From: Haliclystus octoradiatus
Lineage: Eukaryota > Cnidaria > Staurozoa > Stauromedusae > Haliclystidae
Direction: 5' to 3'
Length of the DNA: 64,000 nt
NCBI GenBank assembly: GCA_916610825.1
Contig: OU744450.1
Span: forward strand, 24,760,850-24,824,849
Shown here: positions 46,701 through 58,700 of the stretch, piece by piece
Position numbering within the stretch: the stretch's first letter is position 1
How the letters are laid out: the number at the start of each line of letters is the position of its first letter
Position numbers and translations under genes: made by a program
Notes under the pieces: generated by a model
Databases searched by the model: none
What the model saw: only the letters and a program-made list of their open reading frames with translations
What the model was told of the DNA's origin: nothing

Positions 46701-49694
46701 GGTAAATAGAATTTGGAAGGGAAATGCAGCCACTTACCATTGTTGATGACATCACAGGATCTCTAGCATGATCTAAAAATGTACTTTCTTGCAGTGATAC
46801 CGGGGTATGATATGCCGATACAAGTACTGACGAATCATTATGATGTCCTTCTCTAGATGACAATGTATCTTCTGTTTTAGTTTCACCTTCATCTGTTAAC
46901 TGGGAGTGGTGACGCGCAGAAACATCTTGATCTGGAGATTGTGTCTGTCCGTCTGTCATGCTATCCCCTATAGAATATTCTGTTGCAATTGAGGAAGTTT
47001 GAGGTGAATCTTGAGATGGTGTCTGTGAATGAACAATTTCAGCGGACTCAGACGATGCCTGTAAACACAGGATAAAATAGTATGCATTTACATTATGTAC
47101 GTTCACCCTGGCAAATTCATGTAATAAACAAACAGTGCATGTTAATCTCACATAAGAGTAACATCCCCTGCGAAAAATCCATGAGTTCATAAACAATTAA
47201 TGCACAGTTCATGAACAGTCACAAGAGTTCATGAACACTTCATGAACCGGTCCATGAACATTTGGGCAATTTCATGTTCATGAACTCATGAACTTTTCTC
47301 GCATGGGATGTCTATTATCATTAGGTTTGTGTTGTATTAATGACTTCGCAGATTATTTTGAACTATTCTAGATTGTACGATTTCAATAATAAGAAACTTA
47401 AGAAATGAGAAGCAATTAAGGGCATAAATGATGAAATTTTTATTGAATTTTTCACAAACCCTCATACAAATAAATCATTTTTTCAGGAGATTATTGTATT
47501 TTCCTGACGTTACTATCCAAGACAAATACAACACTTTAAAATGCGGAATAACAAGCATACCGTGATAGTAGATTTGATGGCATTAGATCTTGATACGGAT
47601 TCACTTTCAGATTGCTCAGATTCAAAATCCTGATCATAATGATTGACGTCCTCTGTATGACTATGATGACTGTCTATCAATTGTGATACCTGACCATCAT
47701 CTTTATTGATACTTGGCGACAAGCCTTGATAACAAAAATATACATTATAAATTGGAAAATAAAGCTAAGACATTGACGGGCGGCATTTGCGCACAAGCTT
47801 CGAAAACATGTGCGATGCATTAATTCACAACACTACTTGTGGCTTTCAATTTTCAACTTTGAGCCCGCAAGGAGTGGTGGCCAATTTTATGCCTTTAATC
47901 TTAGATGAATATATCAATTGATTGATAAATAATTACACAAAAAGCTACCCACCTCCAAATACAATTCAATTATTATCTTAATTTATATTGTCTAGATAAT
48001 GCAACTAAAAGCCATACTGAAAAGTTGATCATTTAAAACTTCAGCTGTGTCTGCCATTTCTGTGTCCAGGAATCCTGAATCCTGATATCATTGCCTTGCT
48101 CAGAATTTGTAAACGGTGGAAATTATCTTCAAATTGAGCTGAACAATCTTATTAACCCCTGTGATAAGAGTACAAGAATGTTAAATGACCCAATATTGAT
48201 GAACTGTCTATGAACTGTCCACAAACTGCTTAAACTACTTATAATAATGTGTTTATTAATAGTCAATAAATGTTTTTAAAAGTTTATGAGAATGGTACAT
48301 AAAAATCCGTTTTATGTAGGGATAGTAATCACCCCTGCAAAAAACAGTTCAGGAGTTCATGAACAGTTCATGAACGTTAAATGGCTCCAATTTTCCTGAA
48401 CTGTTCATGAACTGTTCATGAATTGTTCATGAACAGTTCATAAACCCTCACAGACAGTTATGAACATTTCATGAACAGTTCATGAAAATTTGGGGCCATT
48501 CAACGTTCATGAACTGTTCATGAACTGTTCATGAACTGTTCAAGAAATCCTGAACTTTTTTCACAGGGGCAAGGTTGGACAAAATGGAGTTTGATTGTAA
48601 CTTTAACATATTTTTCTTACCATTTTCAAATTCTTTCAACAATTCAAGTCTTCTTGTCATTATATTAATCACACTATACCTGATATGAATAAAAAAGTTA
48701 AAAAATCATGTGATCAAAATTAAAAATGCTGACAAATAAAGAATAGCGTAAATGCTTCTGGAAAGTTGTTGAATGATCTACGGAAAACTAATTGGTAGAT
48801 AGTAATTTTGCTATACAGATTAATGAGTAAGATATACAGATTACTTTCATTGCATAGCATTTTATTAATCTTTTTGAATGAGGGGGTAGCTGTTTAATGA
48901 TTGGTAGCTAAGCTGAACATCTTCAATGACACTGCTTTTTAATGTTAAAGTTGTGTTAAATAAGACATGAGAATTTTAATTATACCACAAATAGTCCTGG
49001 TGTTTATCTGTGTAGATGTTTATGCCTTCGCGCATATCTTTTTGAAATCTGAAACGATTCTTGACTCTAATATCTTAGACTATTTGTATTCATACCTGTC
49101 CCCTTGCTGTTCCTTTCTGATACCTGGTGGCAAGGTTGATGCCAATAGAGAACCAAGAGATAAAAGCTCATCTTCATGTTCATCTGCGACAAAATGGATT
49201 TTAGAAAATAAAATTAAACAGAGTGATATAAGTCAGTGGGCAGGAATTGTTACGCTTTTTTGATGCATCTCCATGCATCAGAAAGTATAATTGTAGAAAA
49301 TAGGTTGGAAATATATTGGAAATATGGATAGGAACTGAAATTAGACTGAAAAAAAAATTTAGAAAATTATTTCAGACCTTAGAAAGGCAGAAAGACTGAA
49401 CAATTTCATGTAATTTCCATGCATTGTTCTGTTTGTATGGAGTCCATAAAAATTTGGAAATTTTCATTATGATTTCAAACATATTGTATAGCATATATAA
49501 TATCGATTTGCGAATTCTGCCAATTAGTTCTGTTGACTGCAATTCTTCGGCCAGGAACAAAATATTTTAACGTATTATAACGCACATTGCATAACAATAT
49601 TTAGGTGAATTTTATCCATTATGACTTGATGACTTGAATCCGTTAAGATCAGTCTTATGAAAAAAATGTTTTAGCTTATTCAAGTCCTGAATAA

Positions 49695-49733
<39 letters not shown>

Positions 49734-52700
49734 GACAAACTTTCCTTTGCAAGTAAGATACTTGTCAGCTGCATAAACAGACATCAACAAAATTGAACAA
49801 AGCTTACCTTTACGATCTTGTTCGGGTTCAGAGTTTTCCGATTGATCAAGAGAATCCTTAATACAAAAATACAAAAAAAATATATAAATCGTAAATCTGT
49901 ACACAAACAATTTCCAGTAACAATTAGCTGTGGACATGGTCTACTAGATCAGGAGCAATTAAGGAACAATTTTAAGCGTAAAAGAGGCTCAACATTAGAT
50001 CGCAGTAGGTTCTCGTGTTAGATATCAAACATTAATTATTTAGTGCAAATTCCTTGCTCCAACCCGAGAACGAGATTGCCTCTTGTTCGAATTTGTTAAC
50101 ATTTGAATACTATTTTCTTCCACATATTTTCATTGGTTGTGGAGCAGTGGTTATTGCGTCAATCTGGTGTGCATATCTTGCTAGTTTGAGTCATGATATG
50201 GTCGTTCTGTAATATTTAGTTGTTATAATTATTTTTGTTTCCAAATGTATGAAGTCTTTCACACTACGTATGCTTTGTTCCTTTGCTCAAATACAAGCAA
50301 CGGTATGATTTGTTCTTCAATTACCCTTGATCTAGTAACTACAATTGTACATCAATCCCCTCTCCCTAAACTCATCAGGTGAATTTATAAGGTGAGCTCT
50401 CAAGAAGTATGATGCAAAACACATGAATTTTCATAGCTTTTTCATGAATATTCAATGGATAATATTTGGTAAACCTAGCTTTTTTTTTAAATAGGATTTA
50501 AGCAAATTTTAGTGAAAGTACATGAAAATGCAACATAATATTTGTGAACGATATTTTATAAAAAAAATCAGTAATACAAAATAATAATTCAATTTGAATA
50601 AAAAGTAACTGAAGAAAAAATGAAGCCTACACATACCTCTGTGATGTCATAACTCCTTTTTGATGGACCGGCTTGTGTGTATTCATATGTTAATTTATCA
50701 ACATCTGATGGTGGATAGTTAATTTCGTAATTTGAAGATGTTTTGAATTCGTTATTTGGTATTGTTTGGCTTGCTGGTCTTCTCGAAGGTAGGATTCTTG
50801 CAAATGCTTTTCGAACACAGTAACCTCTGTAGACAGCTTGTATTTTCAAAGCAGCTTTTTCTTTTTGAAGCTGAAATGAAAAAAGATAAATATCAGATAT
50901 GATCAAATTAAAAAATATCACATGACCTAGAACCTTACCCTATGAAAAAAAGTCAATACGTTTATGAGCGTGATCTTCATAAATTCCAATTTTTATGAAT
51001 TCCCAATTTGCATGAATTTTTCAAGAATAGTTCATGAAAAGGCCATGAAATGTTCATGAAAATTAGGGCACTTTCATGTTTATGAACCCTCTAGGAAATG
51101 TCCAGGAAATGTTGATAGACATGCAAGTATTTACATCAATAAGTGCTCACGAAGATGACATCGACCAGATGAAGAGTGTTCTTTCTTTGTTTCGGAACAA
51201 CTGTGTCCAGCTCATTAAAATAATGAACAAGTAAGCTAATGCAAAAATTTTCTATATAGATGAGAAGAAGAGAATTTAACCATGGTAACGCGGAATTGAA
51301 ACATGGTTGTTTGAAAATACATAAACCATTGGTTCTTTCTCACAAACGTTTTCATCGTATTAGAAAAGAATATCAAATTGTAACTCAATTGAAATCATGT
51401 CTTAAATCATTAATATGTTTGTGAAGTCTTATTTATTTTTGTTTTCTCATGAACTAAGGTAAATTTGTTGAAGTGACAGTCAGTTAGTTGTTGATCAACT
51501 TCTCATTAACAAATGATGAAATTGCTCACATATGGTCCACAAGCTGTTTATAAACTCAGAATGTCAAATAATTATGAAAACGAGGATCAAGGTTCAACAA
51601 TAAGTAGGAATCCTAGAATCCTACATTCTAGAAGACTAGAAATAATTCGGAAGCAAATTGATATTTGTTATGATTTATTGGTCAAACTTAAACAAAAAAA
51701 AGAATCAGATGAAAATATTGAAACTCCTCAATGATTCCTGAAGACTGACCATTTGGTCAGACCCTGCCCAGGATAATGTAAATTGTTCATAAACTCCATT
51801 GAAAGGTGCCCCCATAACATCTAAACATTTGATACTTGTTCAATCTTAGATCAAACTTTTATTGCCATTAAATCATTTTGATCTAAATAAAATTGCAATT
51901 CTCTTCATGTACCACAATAAAACTCTGACAATTCAAGTTCCTACTCACCATACTGATATTGGCAGTTGCTTGTTGGTTAAGATTTCCAGTACCTTAAACA
52001 AAGTACAGTCAAACCTGTTATAACAGTCACCTCTATAAAGTGGCCACCTGTCTATAGTGGTCACCCTTGCAATGTCTAAAATAGTATTTTCTATTGAATC
52101 AAACCTGTCTATAATGGTCAACCTATCTACCTCTCGTAGCTGGCCGTTATATACAGGTTTCACTGTAGATTCAAACCATGTCATGTATAGGAAATGACAA
52201 ACAAGAGATTCATGAGCAAACGACGGCATAATTTGCGCAACTTTAAATCTTTTGGAAATCCTTGTTGTTTAGCAACTTTTTTGACTTTGTCTGGTGTGTT
52301 TGATCATGTATTTTATATGTTGCAATGTGTTTGATGATCATCAAACATTTTCCAAGGATCTTTAATCCAATTCCTTCGTCATCCCTTGAGAATCGTTCTG
52401 TTCAGATTCATTGAAACATTTCAATTCTGTCATGACTTCTCCATGGCTTCCTTTAATTTCAGTCAAGACCATCTGAGATTTTCAAGAAAAGTTTTGATAC
52501 TGCTGGGTCAATAAGGTGCTCTTGAAAAGACTGATTCAAAACACTAAAAACACACGTCAGACAAAAACAGATTTGTTGCGTTAATGTTGCTGTTATTTGC
52601 CTAGGGCTTAAGAAGTCAATTCCCTTGACCATTGCAAGATAAAAGAAAAAAAAAACAGCCATGATACAGACTCTGTCCCTGAAAAGCTACAGGGAATTTA

Positions 52701-55700
52701 TTTACTTTGATGAGCAAATATTTACGGTACATACTGAAATAAATTATTTTGGTTAATGGAAAAATAAATTATATAATTACTGTTAAGTGATTCATACCTG
52801 GCAATAATCCAGTAAAGGTAGGACTATCAATTAATCGAGACAAAGGAGTTGCAGATGATCTTGGTGGATAAGAACTATTTTCTTTAAATCTTTCCTCAAG
52901 CTTTTCCTGCAAACGTCTAGCTTCTTCGTCTAACCGTTTTCTAAGTGCCATAGCTGTTTCATGGATTGCTTCGATACGATCAGAACGGGTAGGTTCAACA
53001 TCTTTTGATGGCTGAGGCTCTATTCAACAAGTAGATCAATATAAACAATAGAGTAACAATAAAGCGGGACATTGTTGACAGTATTTTCTTTGTCACAGCC
53101 AAAATTGTAAATGTTTTTCCGCTGCAGAAACAGTTCAGGACTTCATGGACGGTTCATGAACATATCATGGACGTTAGAAGGCTCTAAATTTTCATGAACT
53201 GTTCATGAACCATCTGTGAAGGTTCATGTTCAAGAACAGTTCATAAAAATTGAGGCCATGTAACATTCATGGACTGTTCATTAACCGTTCATGAACTCCT
53301 GAACTGTTTTTATGCAGGGGTTAGTGTGAGATGAATTCATACCCTGATTTTTAATCAAATATTCCTTGCGCTAATTCATAATTCATGAATATTGAATAAA
53401 CAATGAATTTTTTATAAATCAGACACCAGAATTCAAATTCAAAAATGATTTTAAATCTAGGATACCTTGTACAGTGATGGATTTCTTATGGTGAAAAGAT
53501 AAATCATTAGAGTTTTAGAAGGGGAAATCCGCCAACAATCTGAAAACTTGTATGCCTGTTACACTATCATTTGTCTGTCTGTATGTCTGTTACACCAGTC
53601 CCATGAACCATTATGGGATTCCAATAAACATATGCCATTCAACGTTTAAAAACTTTTCGTAATATTTTTATAAAATGTTTATGATTCAGAAATCGTGTTA
53701 TACAAGCACATTGCAGCTTGCGTGCAGACAGACTTTTCCTTCGTATAGTCTGTCTGCGTATTGGCGCTGAGTATCACGTACTAGGTGTTTGTAACTAATT
53801 CATATCAAATCAAATATTTACTTAGTGTGGTTTCCTGTTATTACTCAATTTCCTTTATTTTAAAATACTGACCAATTGTTCATAAATTTTATTAGCCAAT
53901 CACAATTTACTGCCAAAAAGTGGCAGTGCAAAGAACAATCAGTACGCTAAATTTGGTGCTAATGAGCAGGCGGACTTTACAAAGGAAAAGTATGTATGCA
54001 CGCAGGCTAGCACATTGTTACACACCTGAGATATTGGGCCTTGTCATGCTTTCGTCATATCGGGTATCAAGATGAGAAAATGATGACATTTCATGTCCTT
54101 CTTCAATAGTCTGTGTCATATTTAGTTCATCATCTTCAGATTGATCAGATTGCCGTGATAAGCTGTCAACTGATAAATCTGCACAATTCTCTTTTGTACC
54201 TAATACATTAAAAAAAATGCAATTATAATTAATAACGTTATTGGTGGCAAAACATCAATAGAGTGCAGGGTCCGACAAAAAGTACAGCCTTCTGGAATCC
54301 TAGAGGCATTTCAACAATTTCTTCTGAATTTTTTTGTTGATGTTTGACCAATAAATCATTAAAATTATCAATTTTCTTTTGAATTTCCTCTAACCTACCG
54401 GAATCTAGGATTCCAGGATTCCTACTTTTGTCGGACCCTGATAGAGTGTTAAACAAGGGTATGCAGAGCAGTATAGAATAAAGTCCCAAGACTAGATGTT
54501 ATTTCTGTTACCCAGAGGTCCGCGCGGAACTCTGAGTAGCGGAGACAATGTCTAACCTTTGACTTTATTAACTGCAATTATAATTATAAATGCTTACTAA
54601 GATCCTCATATTTTTTATCAGCAAAGGAAAAAGCAAATTATCTGTGATTTTAGGGATTATTGACATAAAACATTACACAAATAAAATTAATTTTTACCTT
54701 GTAAAAGGTTAGCTCTGGCTGTTTCAATCCTATTGCTCAACTGCGAAAGAAAAAACAAAACATACATGAAGTTGATTTTATATCCTTTTTGTCTAACATG
54801 ATTTTGATGTTATAAATTTGTTCTGTTAACGGTTTATTTCTTGATATTTGCTGCATCCTAGATTGATTTGTGTCAATTAGAGGTTTTCTACATATTACAT
54901 TCCTCTCAATACCCATTTGAACAAGCTATTCCTTCGGACAGCAATCTAGGTTATTTGTTAGTATCCCTTCTGAAACAAGTTCGCAAACGTTGATGAATGT
55001 TTATGAACTTTCACTGTTGATGAACTGGTCATGAACTGTAAAGAGTAGTTCATAAAAATACATTTCATCAAATCCTACAGTTCATGAACGTTCATGAACT
55101 TTGATGAACTCAAAGTCATCTAGGGATGAGACGATTGTTCTGAAAAAAATCGATTTTGCCGATCATCGCCGCAATTTTTAGTAATCGAAAAATAATCGGC
55201 ATCGGCAAATAAATTAATTTTTAATCGTTGAAACGATTATTATTTGATAATGAAATTTGAAACAAAAGTTCCGAAATAGTCGCTTCTGTTTGTTTACATC
55301 GTTTTGTAATTCAAAACATTTGAATAATTCGTCATGCCATTTGACACCTTCTATTGTTATAACGTGAAAAAGGTCAACACATTAGCGTTGATGAATAAAA
55401 CACGTGAGCACGGTTTAATGAATAATTTTATTTACAACGAAAAAGCGGCGGACGAGTTAAAATTTCGAGAAAATAATTTTCATATAAAATAAAGTTGTTT
55501 CATATTTTAGCAAACGTTTTTGTGGGGATTATATCATGATTGTTTTGGTTGAATTACTCATCAGACCTGGAAGGATTTACCAATCAGTTATGGGAAGAAA
55601 GCATCTTCTTTGGTTTATCAGCAACCTTTTAATTTTGTTGAAAACTTACACTTAACGGTTACTGATTCACTAATACCAGTACTAGTTTCTATTTAAATTC

Positions 55701-58700
55701 TCATTCAAAACAAATCATTTACGATGTCAGCGTAACACATTTAATGTTTCATTTCAACTTTGACAAGTGTGATGAACATATCTACGGTTCGCGTGTTGTC
55801 AGACGGCTAATATTTTGTAATGGTTTGTTTGAGTGAGAAATAATAGAAACATTCAATTAATAAGCCGATTACTATGACAAATCTGCTGAGAACTAATCGG
55901 CTTCGAACAGCGCCGGATTAACCCGTAAGCTAAATAAGCTTCAGCTTAGGGCCCTTCGTTTTTGAAGGGCCCTTAAAAAAAATCAATTTGTAAGATATTA
56001 TTATTTTAAAAGTTGAAATTAATGGAGGAATTCAATAACCAATTATGATGAGAATTAGGGCCCTTTGTGGTTAACTGTCTACTGATTTTAATAGTATATT
56101 AAATGCTAATCGAATAGCAACAATTCGAATAATACTTTTCAAAAGTAGGCCTAAACATTCAACAAATTTCATCATTCGATCTTTGTTTTGAATAGTGTAA
56201 AGTTAATTTAAACAGCAAAACAAATTGGGTTTGATAAAACAAATAATACTGTGTCTTTTGTAATCTTTTAAAACCTTTTTAAATACTGCAAAACCATCAT
56301 TCTACCACTGCAATAACAACATTTTATTCTTGCGTGAATCGTTTTTCTTCGGACAAAAATAAAATGGCGACTATGTAAATTCAAACTGAGATGATAACTT
56401 GAAAGTGAGGCTAATTCTATGTTTGCCACGTCCATTTTAGGGCCCTTTGGAGAGAGAGTGCTTAGGGGTCCTGAAATGTTAATCCGGCGCTGGCTTCGAA
56501 CATCGGTAAATTTGGTAATCGTCTCATCCCTAAAGTCATCATTAATGAACCACACTTCAAGTTCATGAACTAGTATTCAAAGTTCATGAATGTTCATAAA
56601 CTAGCATTCATAGTAGTTCATAAAATATTTTTCAGATACTCATAGAGTTCATGAACTGTTCATGAGCTTGTCATGAACTGTAGAGAATTGTTCATAAAAT
56701 TATAGTTCATCAACTCGTACAGTTCATGAAAGTTTATGAACTTTGATCAACTCAAAGTCATCATTTATCAACCGTGCTCACGTGTTTTATTCATCAACGC
56801 TAATGTGTTGACCTTTTTCACGTTATAACAATAGAAGGTGTCAAATGGCATGACGAATTATTCAAATGTTTTGAATTACAAAACGATGTAAACAAACAGA
56901 AGCGACTATTTCGGAACTTTCGTTTCAAATTTCATTATCAAATAATAATCGTTTCAACGATTAAAAATTAATTTATTTGCCGATGCCGATTATTTTTCGA
57001 TTACTAAAAATTGCGGCGATGATCGGCAAAATCGATTTTTTTCAGAACAATCGTCTCATCCCTAGATGACTTTGAGTTCATCAAAGTTCATGAACGTTCA
57101 TGAGCTGTAGGATTTGATGAAATGTATTTTTATGAACTATTCTTTACAGTTCATGACCAGTTCATCAACAATGAAAGTTCAGAAACATTCATCAACGTTT
57201 GCGAACTTGTTTCAGAAGGGATACTAACAAATAACCTAGATTGCTGTCCGAAGGAATAGCTTGTTCAAATGGGTATTGAGAGGAATGTAATATGTAGAAA
57301 ACCTCTACATGTTCATGAACATGTTACATGTTCATGAACTTCAATCAATGTTCATGTTTTTCAGTCATTTTTACACGGTGGTAAACCACACTTTAACAAA
57401 ATACCTTAACAATATTTTTCTTTGCATCAATGTCAGATTGTTGTTGTTGGTAACCAAAGAGATTGTTTGGATCAGGATATCCATTTGTCTGTTGAGGATT
57501 CCTTTCTTTGGCTTTTAGATTTGCTTTCAAAGTACGTTTTTGCTTTTCGTAAAGCTCCTATTGATAAATAAATAATGAATCACCGTCTAAGATAAACAAA
57601 TGGGGAATACATAACACAGTCTTTCATTGCATATTGTAGCAAGAATGAACTATCAACAGTGGTCCACAGGGTAATAAAACAAACATTTTTACAATCAAAC
57701 TTGCCATGGCCATCACTTCTATCAACAACCCTGCAAAAACAGGTCAGGAGTTCATGGACAGTTCATGGACGTTGTATGGCCCCAGTTTCAATGAACGTTC
57801 ATGAACTCTTGACTATTTTTCGCAGGGGCAGACATTAAAAGAGAATCAAATCATTTGAAATAGCCAGGACATCAGAACTATTAATGATGGGTTGGAATGA
57901 GAAAAGTTTCATAAGGGTAGAAATAATTTGAAATCTGTTAGAACTGTGCGGCCTAAGTGTATTGATTAGGTCGTTGGACAATGGCCTGCAGGGTCTTGGG
58001 TTCAATCCTTGGTCGGAACACTATTGGTTGGAGTCATGAAAGGTATCCATCTATTAGACGCAAACAAGCCTCAGAAAAAAAGCTGCAAGCTTATCTGGTT
58101 GTGGATAATGAAAAAATAAAATAAAAAAATCTGAAAATTCTTATGTCTGAATAAAGAGACATTCTATGTAGGCGACCATGATTAATAAAACAATGATATA
58201 TGCACTTTTCGAATACAACCAGCGGTATTGGTCCAACATTGACTATCCACATAATGGATTTATAAAGCATTCGAAGCAATAACAACACCATCAAATAGTC
58301 AGACTTGATTACTCTAAATAATTTGCTTCAATAAAAAATAATTACTAGAAAAACAAATCAGAAAATTCATGTCCAATTAGTCTGAATCCTAATCCAAAAG
58401 TTAAGAAATTAGAAATCCTATTACTTAGGTTGATAATGTGAACAAGAGAAAGCTGCAACTTACATCAAGTCTCTTCTTCTGTTTTTGAGCAATAAGTTGT
58501 TGCTCTTGTCTTGCCTCTTTGTGACGTTTATTTCTTTCAGCTAGCTGTTTTTCCATATATTTCTACAAAAACAACAAATAAATTAATTAGAATAAATTTA
58601 TATATTCCTGGCAGGGTCCGATAAAAACAGGAATCCTGGTATCCTAGATTTTGGAAGGATTCAGCAGATTCAGAAGAAAATTAACATGTTGAATGATTTA

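Noticed and set aside
49680-49937. Poly-histidine protein
   Set aside because: The His run is the GAT microsatellite read on the minus strand; the real exon here is 49808-49856 in another frame.
55126-56532. Transposase gene in the TAGGGATGAG hAT element
   Set aside because: Only short broken frames; no hAT dimerisation or catalytic motif was recognised.
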